Source of the DNA: Pandoraea sp.
Lineage (GTDB): Bacteria > Pseudomonadota > Gammaproteobacteria > Burkholderiales > Burkholderiaceae
Length of the DNA: 64,000 bases
Assembly (NCBI RefSeq): GCF_004297875.1
Contig: NZ_SCSK01000006.1
Coordinates: 186,001 to 250,000, forward strand
Direction of reading: 5' to 3'
Within the stretch, counting starts at the first letter, position 1; every line of letters starts with the position of its first letter. The notes below the pieces were generated by a model. The model had not been told where the DNA came from. It saw only the letters and a list, made by a program, of their open reading frames with translations, and searched no databases. Made by a program: the position numbers and the translations under genes. Below, piece by piece: positions 10,301-19,048 of the stretch.

Positions 10301-11472
10301 CGATGACGCCCTACGCGCCAACCCAGGTCACGCTGCACGCCAAGCAAGTCACCCTGCTCTCGCGCCCATGGCCGGATGTTGCGCTCACCGCCCAGCGCGA
10401 CGGCAGCGACTGGCAGACGAGCATCGCATCGCCTCAGCTCGCCGGCAACCTGCACTGGGATGCGCCCAGCCCGCGCGTGCCCTACGGGGAAATCCACGGG
10501 CGTCTGAGCAAGCTGCTCATCCCCAAGGCCGAGGGCGGCGCGACGCTGGGGCAGATCCTCGACGAGCCGGCCGACGAGTTCCCGGCGATCGATCTGGTGG
10601 CCGATGAATTCGCGCTGCAAGACAAGTCGCTGGGCCGCCTTGAACTGGTCGCGCGCAATACGGTCGACAATGGCGTGCCGGTCTGGCAACTGAACAAATT
10701 GAACATCACCAACCCGGCCGCCAACCTGGCGATCACCGGCAACTGGCGCACCGCGATACGGCACGACGCGGCTGCCGCAAGCACAAAGACACCACGCCGG
10801 ACCGCGCTGGCGTTCAAGCTCGACATCAAGAACGCCGGCAAGCTGCTGGATCGGGTCGGCCTGCCCAAGACCCTGCGCGATGGCAGCGGCACGCTCAGCG
10901 GCCAGCTCGACTGGCGCGGCGGACCAACTCAGATCGATTACCCGACGCTGGGCGGCCAGGTCGCGCTCGACCTCTCCGGCGGGCAAATCCTCAAGGCTGA
11001 TCCGGGGTTGACGAAATTACTGGGTATTTTCAGCGTCCAAACCCTGGCGAAAATCCTGACGCTGGATTTCGACAGCGTGCTCAGCGCCGGCCTGCCATTC
11101 GATCGGATTCTCGCCAATGGCGCCGTGCACGACGGCATCGCCAGCACACAGGACTTCACCATCACCAGCACCTCGGCCACCATCAAAATGTCGGGTACCA
11201 CCAATCTCGACAAGGAAACGCAAAATTTGCAGGTCACCGTGTTGCCCCACATCAATGCCGGCTCCGCCTCGCTGGCCTACGCGCTGATCAACCCGGCCCT
11301 GGGCCTGGGCAGTTTCCTGGCGCAATTGGCGCTCGGCGGGCAGTTATCCCAATCGCTGGCCTCGCACTACACCGTCACGGGTTCATGGCGCGACCCGGTG
11401 ATCCGGCAAGGCAGCCCCAATCAGGGTAAGATGGAAAATCTCTCCCCCAGCAGTCAGTTCACCACGCCTTGA
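7321..11472 (+). CDS. yhdP: YhdP-family AsmA-like envelope protein
   Basis: A very large protein (1383 residues from the ATG at 7321, starting MTDRQPPDSP). One N-terminal transmembrane helix at about residues 25-50 (EFLAGVVILIYFLAAAAILG) is followed by a long periplasmic part made of repeated beta-strand segments, with the YhdP/DUF3971 look throughout (for example VPVSIEKISANWGGLYAHFHL near the start and LGGQVALDLSGGQILKADPG near the end). In enterobacteria YhdP, with TamB and YdbH, is implicated in phospholipid transport between inner and outer membranes; that role is inferred here. It ends TTGATAG, and the next gene begins 14 bases later, so yhdP, the amidase and tldD probably form one transcript. 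Confidence 0.9.
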   Translation: MTDRQPPDSPKAPRPIFFPGLRHALEFLAGVVILIYFLAAAAILGMRYWVLPRVDDYRPQIEAIVSRAVGVPVSIEKISANWGGLYAHFHLQGVSLRAPGAKTPGLSLAQVDGTLSWSSLLHLNVRLADLTLQSPDVLIERRADGKLYAAGLPVNTQQGGNNPVLDWLLNQNAVIVRNGTLRWLDETRAQPPVALTQVRIALLNNGHQHKFGMQANPQGILSGPVDLRAEFRHPLFVRADDFKRWHGTAYAQIGTVDLAALARYAKVPDPAMSGLAAGRIWMSFDAGRLVNGTVQLAARGVRTQLGTRLAPLALDEASLTLAAQSLENGAAWQAQHVKIVMPDQQVLDVPALNGRYLPANSAHGEQVALNGQQLDLGQLARLAPALPLPADLRKPLDTWAPRGMLHDFEMSLQRPAPGAGNGWRQLPGLKRLPNSRTRYHFRAAFDHASLNSVAATPSAGPHGAPRIGIPGFTNLSGRIDANQDRGNITLDTQNTVFTFPGLFDPSQISFDQLNGKARWTIVESPPQSHQPPQVKLDIASLDLQNSQIAAHMAGTYVSGGPAHGTLDLQGHIQRAQIAGLSNYLPTTMNPDARNYLKHALLGGTAHDATFRVKGPLDAFPYAQNNGQFHMEVPLTDARLDPAPRTAGHTDSWPAFEKIQGKLIFDNNRMQLAIDSARVYDVTFGPVKGAIEDLTHDQATLDINGQVAGPTRDFVRYLNSSPVGHWIGDFTKDTQATGNGLLNLKIKLPINHTRDAKVTGSYRFLGNDVTLARGWPALSGVDGQLNFTEHGLAASQLRGHFLGNAIRADGNTNAQGALQLRVTGAISADALRAQASNPTVAKLAGLMRGTTPFSADLNTTHGSAEIVAQSDLRGLALQLPAPLGKSADSAMPARIALRPLDEKTGATGAQTQALDLTVGPVQANFVQQTGGDGTITVLRGGIGVNAAPPHPGKGVAASIDLDQLDADAWRALRLQSAASDAGSGGSDSGSGSTATMTPYAPTQVTLHAKQVTLLSRPWPDVALTAQRDGSDWQTSIASPQLAGNLHWDAPSPRVPYGEIHGRLSKLLIPKAEGGATLGQILDEPADEFPAIDLVADEFALQDKSLGRLELVARNTVDNGVPVWQLNKLNITNPAANLAITGNWRTAIRHDAAAASTKTPRRTALAFKLDIKNAGKLLDRVGLPKTLRDGSGTLSGQLDWRGGPTQIDYPTLGGQVALDLSGGQILKADPGLTKLLGIFSVQTLAKILTLDFDSVLSAGLPFDRILANGAVHDGIASTQDFTITSTSATIKMSGTTNLDKETQNLQVTVLPHINAGSASLAYALINPALGLGSFLAQLALGGQLSQSLASHYTVTGSWRDPVIRQGSPNQGKMENLSPSSQFTTP

Positions 11473-11486
11473 TAGCGAGTCGTCTT

Positions 11487-12308
11487 ATGCCTGCCCATTC
11501 AAGTGCCGCCGTCGCCGCGATTCAAATGACCAGTTGCCCGGACGTCGAACGCAATCTGGCGGCAGCCGGCCGGCTGATCGCACAAGCCGCGGAGCAAGGC
11601 GCCCGGCTGGTGCTGTTACCCGAGTACTTCTGCTTCATGGGACAGCAGGACGTCGACAAGCTCGCGCTGCGCGAGACACCCGGCGACGGCCCGATCCAGG
11701 CATTTCTGGCCGATACCGCCAAGCGGCTCGGCATCTGGCTGATCGGCGGCACGCTCCCGCTGGCAGCCCCGGAGGCTTCGCGCGTGCTCAACACCACGCT
11801 GGTATTCGATCCGCAGGGGCAACACGTTTGCCGTTACGACAAGATCCACCTGTTCAGCTTCGTGAAGGATCAGGAAGCATACGACGAAGCACGCACGATC
11901 CGCCCCGGCGAGCAGGTCGCCGCGTTCGAGGCGCCGTTCGGCCGCGTCGGCCTGTCGGTCTGCTACGACCTGCGCTTTCCCGAACTGTACCGGGCGCTGG
12001 GTGAATGCGCGCTGATTGTGGTGCCGGCCGCATTCACCTACACGACCGGCCGGGCGCACTGGGAGACGCTGTTGCGCGCCCGCGCGATCGAGAACCAGTG
12101 CTACGTGCTGGCGGCCGCGCAAGGCGGGCGACATGAGAATGGCCGCCGCACCTGGGGCCACAGCATGCTGATCGACCCGTGGGGCGTCGTGCTCGCCCAG
12201 CGTGAGCACGACAGCGAAGGCGTTGTCGGCGGTACAATCGACCCGATGCGGTTAAACGAAGTGCGGCAGAGCCTGCCGGCGTTGAAACATCGCGTGCTGG
12301 CTACGTGA
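11487..12308 (+). CDS. Carbon-nitrogen hydrolase (Nit1 / deaminated-glutathione amidase type)
   Basis: A nitrilase-superfamily amidase of 273 residues. The catalytic triad is visible as Glu46 (LLPEYF), Lys119 (YDKIHLF) and Cys159 ([12 protein letters not shown]). The surrounding sequences YDKIHLFSF and [14 protein letters not shown] are those of the Nit1/NitA branch, whose characterised members hydrolyse deaminated glutathione as metabolite repair; the substrate here is inferred, not shown. The start is the ATG at 11487, since a TTG at 11469 would overlap the yhdP stop. It lies between yhdP and tldD, the usual Burkholderiales order. Confidence 0.88.
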   Translation: MPAHSSAAVAAIQMTSCPDVERNLAAAGRLIAQAAEQGARLVLLPEYFCFMGQQDVDKLALRETPGDGPIQAFLADTAKRLGIWLIGGTLPLAAPEASRVLNTTLVFDPQGQHVCRYDKIHLFSFVKDQEAYDEARTIRPGEQVAAFEAPFGRVGLSVCYDLRFPELYRALGECALIVVPAAFTYTTGRAHWETLLRARAIENQCYVLAAAQGGRHENGRRTWGHSMLIDPWGVVLAQREHDSEGVVGGTIDPMRLNEVRQSLPALKHRVLAT

Positions 12309-12384
12309 TGGGGATTCCCGCCTTGAATTCCCCGGATTCCCCCTCAAGTCAACCCAGCGCCCTAATTTCCATTCCAGAGCCCGC

Positions 12385-13845
12385 ATGAAAATCATCGATA
12401 CCGGTATTCAAAATCTGGCGACCGCCAAGGATTTGCTGCTCACCCCGTACGGCCTTGACGAAAGCGATCTCAATCGGACGCTGGCGGATATTTTCCGGCA
12501 TCGGGTCGACTACGCCGATCTCTACTTTCAGTACACGCGCAGCGAGGCGTGGAGCCTGGAAGAGGGTATCGTCAAATCCGGCTCCTTCAGCATCGACCAG
12601 GGGGTCGGCGTGCGCGCCCTGGTGGGCGATCGCACCGCCTTCGCCTACTCCGACGACATCAGCGCGCGCGCGCTGGGCGAAGCGGCCGCGGCAACCCGCT
12701 CGATCGCACTGGCCGGCGCCGGACGCGTCAAGGTCGGGCAGCGGCTGGCTGCCGCCCAGGGGCGCGACCTCTACCTGCCGAACGACCCGCTCACCTCGCT
12801 CGATGCCAACGCCAAGATCGCCTTGCTCGAACGCATCGAAAAGCTGGCCCGCGCCCGCGATCCCCGCGTTACCCAGGTCATGGCAGGCCTGGCCGGCGAA
12901 TACGACGTCGTCATGGTGGCGCGCAGCGACGGCGTGGTCGCCGCCGACGTACGGCCCTTGGTGCGGGTTTCGGTGACCGTCATCGTCGAGCAGCACGGCC
13001 GCCGCGAAGTCGGCAACAGCGGCGGCGGCGGGCGCTTCGATTACGGATATTTCTCCGAAGAACTGCTGGCGCAATATGTCGCGGAAGCAGTCGACGGCGC
13101 GCTGATCAAGCTCGACGCCAGGCCGGCGCCGGCAGGCACCATGACCGTGGTCCTCGGGCCGGGCTGGCCGGGCGTCATGCTGCACGAAGCGATTGGTCAC
13201 GGCCTCGAGGGCGATTTCAACCGCAAGGGTTCCTCCGCGTTCTCAGGACGGCTCGGCGAGCGCGTGGCGGCCAAAGGCGTCACGGTGGTCGATGACGGCA
13301 CGCTCAGCCAGCGCCGCGGCTCGCTCAACATCGATGACGAAGGCAATCCTACCCAGTGCACCACGCTGATCGAGGACGGCGTGCTGCGCGGCTATATGCA
13401 GGACAGCTTGAACGCGCGCCTGATGAAGATGCCGGTCACCGGCAACGGCCGGCGCGAATCATACGCGGCGCTGCCGATGCCGCGCATGACCAATACCTAC
13501 ATGCTGGCGGGCGACAAGGACCCCCACGAAATCATTGCCTCGGTCAAGCACGGACTGTACGCGGTCAATTTTGGCGGCGGGCAGGTCGACATCACCAATG
13601 GCAAATTCGTCTTCTCGGCCTCCGAGGCCTACATGATCGAGAATGGCCGGGTGACTTATCCGGTCAAGGGCGCCACGCTGGTGGGCAATGGCCCCGAAGC
13701 GCTCAAATATGTCACGATGATCGGCAACGACATGGCCCTCGACTCCGGCGTGGGCGTGTGCGGCAAAGACGGCCAGAGCGTGCCGGTGGGCGTCGGACAA
13801 CCGACGCTGCGGATCGAAAACATGACCGTGGGCGGCACCGCCTGA
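12385..13845 (+). CDS. tldD: Metalloprotease TldD
   Basis: TldD pairs with TldE/PmbA to form a zinc protease that degrades unfolded peptides and matures microcin B17-type substrates. The 486 residues fit the family. The zinc motif HEAIGH is at residues 267-272, followed by [12 protein letters not shown]; the N-terminal [20 protein letters not shown] and C-terminal [18 protein letters not shown] are also typical. The partner tldE is not in this window. The gene ends before the aroG leader region, which seems to have its own promoter. Confidence 0.96.
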   Translation: MKIIDTGIQNLATAKDLLLTPYGLDESDLNRTLADIFRHRVDYADLYFQYTRSEAWSLEEGIVKSGSFSIDQGVGVRALVGDRTAFAYSDDISARALGEAAAATRSIALAGAGRVKVGQRLAAAQGRDLYLPNDPLTSLDANAKIALLERIEKLARARDPRVTQVMAGLAGEYDVVMVARSDGVVAADVRPLVRVSVTVIVEQHGRREVGNSGGGGRFDYGYFSEELLAQYVAEAVDGALIKLDARPAPAGTMTVVLGPGWPGVMLHEAIGHGLEGDFNRKGSSAFSGRLGERVAAKGVTVVDDGTLSQRRGSLNIDDEGNPTQCTTLIEDGVLRGYMQDSLNARLMKMPVTGNGRRESYAALPMPRMTNTYMLAGDKDPHEIIASVKHGLYAVNFGGGQVDITNGKFVFSASEAYMIENGRVTYPVKGATLVGNGPEALKYVTMIGNDMALDSGVGVCGKDGQSVPVGVGQPTLRIENMTVGGTA

Positions 13846-13899
13846 GCCTGTATCGGAGCGCGGCAGCGGGCGTAAGCCATCGCTCGCCGCGTTTTCTGC

Positions 13900-13928
13900 T
13901 TGCGAAGCCAGGCGATTCGCGCTATAAA
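13900..13928 (+). promoter_or_regulatory. Sigma-70 type promoter for the aroG leader transcript
   Basis: A -35 element TTGCGA (13900-13905) and a -10 element TATAAA (13923-13928) are separated by exactly 17 bases. Transcription would begin near 13935, giving a leader of about 200 bases before aroG that includes the leader peptide and terminator. The spacing and position strongly suggest aroG is transcribed independently of tldD. Confidence 0.65.
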
Positions 13929-13975
13929 TCCTAATATTCGAATTCCCGCCCTTTGGGCAACATCCCGTTTCCATC

Positions 13976-14044
13976 ATGTCCGCCAAGTTTTATTTTTACT
14001 TTTTTGCGTATCTCGCACCGCTGGCGGAAGGAGAGGGGCTGTAA
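13976..14044 (+). CDS. Phe/Tyr-rich leader peptide of the aroG attenuator (22 aa)
   Basis: A 22-codon frame, ATG at 13976 and TAA at 14042-14044, between the aroG promoter and an intrinsic terminator. Residues 4-12 read KFYFYFFAY: seven of eight residues in positions 5-12 are Phe or Tyr, encoded by TTT TAT TTT TAC TTT TTT and TAT. Such a run of the pathway's end-product amino acids is the hallmark of attenuation leader peptides (pheA, trpE, his). The gene downstream makes DAHP for exactly these amino acids. No strong ribosome site precedes the ATG. Function is inferred from design; I have no experimental evidence. Confidence 0.75.
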   Translation: MSAKFYFYFFAYLAPLAEGEGL

Positions 14045-14095
14045 CGCACCGTAAAATCCCAAAAAACCGCCAGCCGAGTCTGGCGGTTTTTTTTT
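13979..14095 (+). promoter_or_regulatory. Transcription attenuator of aroG (four-segment leader RNA)
   Basis: Four mutually complementary segments are visible. Segment 1 is TCCGCCA (13979-13985), inside leader codons 2-4. Segment 2 is GCTGGCGG (14020-14027). Segment 3 is CCGCCAGC (14067-14074). Segment 4 is CTGGCGG (14080-14086). Segment 1 pairs with 2 over 7 bp, 2 pairs with 3 over 8 bp (antiterminator), and 3 pairs with 4 in the terminator hairpin. The Phe/Tyr codons (13988-14011) lie between segments 1 and 2, so a ribosome stalled there for lack of charged tRNA would cover segment 1, free segment 2 to pair with 3 and allow read-through into aroG. This is the classical attenuation logic, read directly from the sequence; its operation is inferred. 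Confidence 0.75.
14061..14095 (+). terminator. Intrinsic terminator upstream of aroG (attenuator terminator)
   Basis: AAAAAACCGCCAG, loop CCGAGT, CTGGCGGTTTTTT: a perfect 13-bp stem counting the A/T flanks (7 GC-rich pairs), followed by a run of nine T (14087-14095). It lies 17 bases after the leader-peptide stop and 40 bases before aroG, the position expected for a regulated terminator. It could in addition stop read-through from tldD. Confidence 0.9.
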
Positions 14096-14135
14096 GCTAT
14101 GACACTTTTTCAGTCTTTATTCCCAGGAGAACAGC

Positions 14136-15209
14136 ATGGCCCCGCATAACACCGATGACGTCCGCATCAGGGAGCTCAAGGAGCTGACGCCGCCCGCCCA
14201 CCTGATTCGCGAATTCGCGTGTTCCGAGCGCGCCGCCAATCTGATCTTCTCAACGCGCGCGGCGATCCATCGCATTCTGCACGGCATGGAAGACCGGCTC
14301 GTGGTCGTCATCGGTCCCTGCTCGATCCATGATCCCGAGGCCGCGCTCGAATATGGCCGCATGCTTGCCGAGGCGCGGCAGCATTTTGCCGGCGAGCTGG
14401 AAATCGTGATGCGTGTCTATTTCGAAAAACCGCGCACCACCGTCGGCTGGAAGGGGCTCATCAACGACCCCCACATGGACAACAGCTTCAAGATCAACGA
14501 CGGCTTGCGCATGGCGCGCGAGTTGCTGGTCGACATCAATGAACTCGGCCTGCCGGCGGGCACCGAATACCTCGACATGATCAGCCCGCAATACATCGCC
14601 GATCTGGTGTCGTGGGGCGCGATCGGCGCGCGCACCACCGAGTCGCAGGTACACCGCGAATTGGCCTCCGGCCTGTCATGCCCGGTCGGCTTCAAGAACG
14701 GCACCGACGGTAACGTCAAAATCGCCGTCGACGCGATCAAGGCCGCCTCGCAGCCGCATCATTTTCTCTCGGTCACCAAGGGAGGCCATTCGGCCATCGT
14801 CTCGACCAGCGGCAACGAAGACTGTCACCTGATTCTGCGCGGCGGCAAGGCGCCGAACTACGACGCCGCCAGTGTCCAGAGCGCCTGCGAGGCAATCTCC
14901 AAAGCCGGGCTCGCGGCGCGTGTGATGATAGATGCCTCACACGCCAACAGTGAAAAGAAACACGAGAACCAGATTCCGGTCTGCGAGAACGTCGCCGCGC
15001 AGATCGCCGGCGGCGAAGAGCGCATCATCGGTGTGATGGTCGAATCGCATCTTGTCGCCGGCCGGCAGGATCATATCCCCGGCAAACCGCTGACCTACGG
15101 GCAAAGCGTGACCGACGCCTGCATCGGTTGGGACGATAGCCTGCGCGTGCTCGAGACGCTATCGCAGGCGGTGCAGCAACGCCGCCTGACGCGCGGCAAC
15201 GGCAACTGA
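14136..15209 (+). CDS. aroG: 3-deoxy-7-phosphoheptulonate (DAHP) synthase, class I
   Basis: It condenses phosphoenolpyruvate with erythrose 4-phosphate, the first and committed step of aromatic amino acid synthesis. The 357 residues match the AroG/AroF/AroH family of about 350. Diagnostic stretches are VVIGPCSIHDPEAALEY, MRVYFEKPRTTVGWKGL, GARTTESQVHRELASGLSCPVGFKNGTDG and the metal/substrate region DASHANSEKKHENQ. An AGGAG ribosome site (AGGAGA, 14125-14130) precedes the ATG. Which amino acid inhibits it allosterically cannot be read off; the Phe/Tyr leader upstream suggests control by those two. It converges on the cobalamin adenosyltransferase gene. Confidence 0.96.
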   Translation: MAPHNTDDVRIRELKELTPPAHLIREFACSERAANLIFSTRAAIHRILHGMEDRLVVVIGPCSIHDPEAALEYGRMLAEARQHFAGELEIVMRVYFEKPRTTVGWKGLINDPHMDNSFKINDGLRMARELLVDINELGLPAGTEYLDMISPQYIADLVSWGAIGARTTESQVHRELASGLSCPVGFKNGTDGNVKIAVDAIKAASQPHHFLSVTKGGHSAIVSTSGNEDCHLILRGGKAPNYDAASVQSACEAISKAGLAARVMIDASHANSEKKHENQIPVCENVAAQIAGGEERIIGVMVESHLVAGRQDHIPGKPLTYGQSVTDACIGWDDSLRVLETLSQAVQQRRLTRGNGN

Positions 15210-15225
15210 GTCTCGCTCGGTCGCG

Positions 15226-15780
15226 CTACGCTTGCGCGCGGCCGCGCTGCCACAACACGTCGGCGCCGCCATCGGCCCGGTTCAACACGCGCGCCAGGAC
15301 GAACAACAGATCCGACAGGCGATTCACATACTGGCGCGGCGCCTCGTTCACCCCATCGTGGCGGCCCAGCGCGATGATCGCCCGCTCCGCTCGCCGGCAT
15401 ACGGTGCGCGCCACGTGCGCCTGCGCCGCGGCGCGATTGCCGCCGGGCAGGATGAACTCCTTGAGACGCGGCAGATCCGCGTTGTAGTGCGCCAGCCATT
15501 CGTCGAGCTTGAGCACTTGAGCGGGCTGGATCAACGCCTGGCCCGGCAGGCACAATTCCCCGCCCAGATCGAACAGATCGTGCTGGATATCGATCAGCGC
15601 AGTGCGCACGCCATCGGGCAGCGCCTCGCACAGCAGCAAGCCCAGATGCGAATTGAGTTCGTCGACTTCGCCGATGGCGTGAATTCTCAGACTGTCTTTA
15701 TCGACCCGGCTGCCATCGCCCAAGCCCGTCGTGCCATCGTCGCCAGTGCGTGTGGTGATTTTGCTCAAACGATTGCCCAT
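15226..15780 (-). CDS. Cob(I)yrinic acid a,c-diamide adenosyltransferase, PduO type
   Basis: It transfers the adenosyl group of ATP to cob(I)alamin to make coenzyme B12. From the ATG at 15780 (MGNRLSKI) the protein has 184 residues, the usual PduO length; an ATG 15 codons upstream is in frame but adds sequence foreign to the family. The N-terminal TRTGDDGTTGLGDGSRV is the ATP-binding signature, and VARTVCRRAERAI with YVNRLSDLLFVLARVLN is the C-terminal helical signature. It is monocistronic and converges with aroG with only 16 bases between the ends. Confidence 0.92.
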   Translation of the reverse strand: MGNRLSKITTRTGDDGTTGLGDGSRVDKDSLRIHAIGEVDELNSHLGLLLCEALPDGVRTALIDIQHDLFDLGGELCLPGQALIQPAQVLKLDEWLAHYNADLPRLKEFILPGGNRAAAQAHVARTVCRRAERAIIALGRHDGVNEAPRQYVNRLSDLLFVLARVLNRADGGADVLWQRGRAQA

Positions 15781-16044
15781 GCCCAGTGCCCTCTTAGGAA
15801 AGTAATCGCGTCGTGCGGTGCACAACGCACGCTGCCAGACGCCGCGCGAATGACGAGTTTAACCCTTGGGCGGTGCCGCCGCGCGCGCCGCTTTGGTATG
15901 ATCGGCAACGCGCGACGGCCAATGCCTGCCTCCCATCGGGGCGCAACGGCGTAAAATCGTCGTCAGCACCGCAGCCGGCAAGGGCATCCCGAGCCATGCT
16001 CGCGACCATGATATGGCGGTCGGCGCCTTGAACAGGAGACTCTC

Positions 16045-17472
16045 GTGAATCATCCCCACCCTGCCCCCCTCGATCTCGCCGCCGCCAAGCGCCCGTTCCC
16101 GGATGCGCTGCTGGCTGCCCTCAAGGCGCTGCTTGGCGAGCGGGTCAGCACCGCCGCCGCGGTGCGTGAGCATCACGGCCGCGATGAATCCCCGTTCGAT
16201 CCGATCGCGCCCGATGCCGTTGCCTATGCCCGCAGCACCGAGGAAGTGGTGCAGATCGTGCGCCTGTGCGCCCAATCCGACGTGCCGATCATTCCGTACG
16301 GTGCCGGCTCGTCGCTCGAAGGCCATCTGCTCGCCGTGCAAGGCGGCCTGACGCTCGATCTGTCGGAAATGAATCAGATCGTATCGATCAATGCCGAAGA
16401 TCTGACGGTGACCGTCCAGCCGGGCATTTCGCGCAAGACACTCAACGAGGGACTGCGCGACACGGGACTGTTTTTCCCGATCGACCCGGGCGCCGACGCC
16501 AGCATCGGCGGCATGTGCGCCACCCGCGCCTCAGGTACTAACGCGGTTCGCTACGGCACCATGCGGGAGAACGTCCTGGGCCTGACGGTCGTGCTGGCCG
16601 ACGGCCGCGTCGTCAAGACCGGCTCGCGCGCGCGCAAATCATCGGCCGGCTACGACCTGACCCGGCTGTTCGTCGGCAGCGAGGGCACGCTGGGCATCAT
16701 CACCGAAGCAACCGTGCGGCTCTACCCGCAGCCAGAAGCGGTTTCCGCCGCTGTGTGCGCCTTTTCGTCGATGAGCGATGCGGTGCAATGCGTGATCGAA
16801 ACCATTCAGTTGGGCGTGCCCGTGGCGCGCGTCGAATTCGTCGATGGGCTGGCCATCCGCGCGATTAACCAGCACTCCAAATTCACGCTGACCGAATCGC
16901 CCACCTTGTTCTTCGAATTCCACGGCAGCCCGACCGGTGTGCACGAGCAGGCTGAAACCGTGCAGGCGCTGGCCAGCGAGCATGGCGGGCAAGGCTTCGA
17001 GTGGGCCACCCAGCCGGAGGAACGCAGCCGCCTGTGGAGTGCGCGCCACAATGCATATTTCGCCATGCTGCAGCTCAAGCCGGGCTGCCGGGCGGTGACC
17101 ACCGACGTCTGCGTGCCGATTTCCCGACTGGCCGAATGCGTGGTCGAGACCGAGCAGGACCTCAAGGCGTCGCCCCTGCCCTGCCCGATCGTCGGCCATG
17201 TCGGCGACGGCAACTTCCACGTGGCCATTCTGGTCGATCCGGACAAGCCCGAGGAGCTGATCGAGGCAGAGCGGCTGAATCGACGCATTGTCGAGCGCGC
17301 CATCGCGATGGGAGGCACCTGCACCGGCGAGCATGGCGTCGGGCTGCATAAAATGGGCTTTCTCGTCTCCGAGCACGGCGAGAACGCGATCGATGTGATG
17401 CGCAGCATCAAAGCCGCGCTCGACCCGAAAAACCTGCTCAACCCTGGCAAAATTTTCCGAATGCCGGCGTAA
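16045..17472 (+). CDS. FAD-linked oxidase, D-lactate dehydrogenase (cytochrome) type
   Basis: A 475-residue flavoprotein of the VAO/PCMH fold. The FAD-binding half has VPIIPYGAGSSLEGH and DPGADASIGGMCATRASG; the C-terminal FAD-oxidase domain ends GGTCTGEHGVGLHKMGFL and DPKNLLNPGKIF. The GHVGDGNFH metal/substrate motif is present. The family covers D-lactate, glycolate and 2-hydroxyglutarate dehydrogenases; D-lactate:cytochrome c oxidoreductase is the closest by sequence feel. It stands 68 bases before glcD on the same strand and may be the first gene of the glycolate cluster. GAGACTC precedes the ATG as a weak ribosome site. Confidence 0.85.
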   Translation: MNHPHPAPLDLAAAKRPFPDALLAALKALLGERVSTAAAVREHHGRDESPFDPIAPDAVAYARSTEEVVQIVRLCAQSDVPIIPYGAGSSLEGHLLAVQGGLTLDLSEMNQIVSINAEDLTVTVQPGISRKTLNEGLRDTGLFFPIDPGADASIGGMCATRASGTNAVRYGTMRENVLGLTVVLADGRVVKTGSRARKSSAGYDLTRLFVGSEGTLGIITEATVRLYPQPEAVSAAVCAFSSMSDAVQCVIETIQLGVPVARVEFVDGLAIRAINQHSKFTLTESPTLFFEFHGSPTGVHEQAETVQALASEHGGQGFEWATQPEERSRLWSARHNAYFAMLQLKPGCRAVTTDVCVPISRLAECVVETEQDLKASPLPCPIVGHVGDGNFHVAILVDPDKPEELIEAERLNRRIVERAIAMGGTCTGEHGVGLHKMGFLVSEHGENAIDVMRSIKAALDPKNLLNPGKIFRMPA

Positions 17473-17540
17473 TCGATGCCTGTTCCCGCCGCTGCCGGCG
17501 CCCGCGCCGGATCCAAGTCCGCGCTTACCGAATCGATGCC

Positions 17541-19046
17541 ATGAACGCACCCTACGCTGCGCCCGAAGTCCCCGAGGATGCGCTGCTCGCCGAGCGCCGG
17601 CAGGCACTCCTGCAGGCGCTCGGGGCGATCCTGCCGCCCGCGTGCCTGCTGCACGAGCGCGAAGACACGACGCCTTATGAGTGCGATGGCCTGGCCGCGC
17701 ACCGGCGCATTCCGCTGGCCGTTGCGCTGCCCGAGACCGAAAACCAGGTGCAGCGCATCCTGCATGTCTGCCACGAACTGGGCATTGCAGTCGTGCCGCG
17801 CGGTGCCGGCACGGGACTGGCCGGCAGCGCCATGCCGATCGCCGACGGCCTGGTGCTCTCGCTGGCCAAGTTCAAGAAAATCATCAATGTCGATCCCTAC
17901 GCCCGCACCGCGACCGTGCAGCCCGGGGTTCGCAACATCGCCATTTCCGAAGCGGCCGCCACTTACGGCCTGTATTACGCGCCGGATCCCTCGTCACAGA
18001 TCGCCTGCACCATCGGCGGCAACGTGGCCGAGAATTCCGGTGGCGTGCACTGCCTCAAATACGGCCTGACCGTCCACAACATACTGCGTGTGCGCGCGGT
18101 CACCATGACCGGCGAAATCGTCGAGTTCGGCTCGCTCGGCCCAGACGTGGCCGGGCTCGATCTGCTCGGCGTATTCATCGGCAGCGAAGGCATGTTTGCG
18201 GTGGTCACCGAAGTCACCGTCAAGCTGATTCCGAAACCCCAGACCGCGCAGGTCATCATGGCCAGTTTCGACGACGTCGAAAAAGGCGGCAATGCGGTGG
18301 CGGCAATCATTGCCGCGGGCATTATCCCCGCCGGCCTGGAAATGATGGACAAGCCGGCGACCCGGGCCGTCGAGGAATTCGTTCACGCCGGCTACGACCT
18401 GGACGCACAAGCCATCCTGCTGTGCGAATCCGACGGCACGCCCGAGGAGGTCGCCGAAGAAATCATGCGCACCAGCCAAGTGCTCAAGGCAAACGGCGCC
18501 ACCCGCATCCAGGTCTCGAGAAGCGAGAGCGAGCGCCTCAAATTCTGGTCCGGGCGCAAGAATGCCTTTCCTGCCGCAGGCCGCATCTCGCCCGACTACT
18601 ATTGCATGGACGGCACAATCCCGCGTCGCCACATCGGCACGCTGCTGCGCCGCATCAACGAGATGGAGCAGCGCTACCGGCTGCGCTGCATCAATGTGTT
18701 CCACGCCGGCGACGGCAATATGCATCCGCTGATTCTTTTCAACGGCAACGATGCCGACGAATGGCACCGCGCCGAGACGTTCGGCGCCGAAATTCTCGAG
18801 ACCTGCGTGGAGCTGGGCGGCACGATTACCGGCGAGCACGGCGTGGGCATCGAGAAGATCAATTCGATGTGCGTGCAGTTTTCCCCGGCCGAGCGCGACG
18901 CCTTTTTTGCAGTCAAGCGCGCCTTCGATCCGGTCGGCCTGCTCAACCCTGACAAAGCCATTCCGACGCGCGCGCGCTGCGCCGAATACGGCAAGATGCA
19001 CGTGCGCGGCGGCTTGCTGCCCCACCCGGATCTGCCGAGATTCTGA
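17541..19046 (+). CDS. glcD: Glycolate oxidase FAD-binding catalytic subunit GlcD
   Basis: GlcD oxidises glycolate to glyoxylate as part of the membrane-linked GlcDEF complex. The 501 residues match the family. FAD-binding features are VVPRGAGTGLAGSAMP and PDPSSQIACTIGGNVAENSGG; C-terminal features are NVFHAGDGNMHPLILF and GGTITGEHGVGIEKI, ending with DPVGLLNPDKAIPT. The assignment as glcD rather than another FAD oxidase is supported by glcE and glcF following on the same strand, with one extra gene in between. The stop is two bases before the ATG of that gene, indicating translational coupling. Confidence 0.94.
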   Translation: MNAPYAAPEVPEDALLAERRQALLQALGAILPPACLLHEREDTTPYECDGLAAHRRIPLAVALPETENQVQRILHVCHELGIAVVPRGAGTGLAGSAMPIADGLVLSLAKFKKIINVDPYARTATVQPGVRNIAISEAAATYGLYYAPDPSSQIACTIGGNVAENSGGVHCLKYGLTVHNILRVRAVTMTGEIVEFGSLGPDVAGLDLLGVFIGSEGMFAVVTEVTVKLIPKPQTAQVIMASFDDVEKGGNAVAAIIAAGIIPAGLEMMDKPATRAVEEFVHAGYDLDAQAILLCESDGTPEEVAEEIMRTSQVLKANGATRIQVSRSESERLKFWSGRKNAFPAAGRISPDYYCMDGTIPRRHIGTLLRRINEMEQRYRLRCINVFHAGDGNMHPLILFNGNDADEWHRAETFGAEILETCVELGGTITGEHGVGIEKINSMCVQFSPAERDAFFAVKRAFDPVGLLNPDKAIPTRARCAEYGKMHVRGGLLPHPDLPRF

Positions 19047-19048
19047 CG

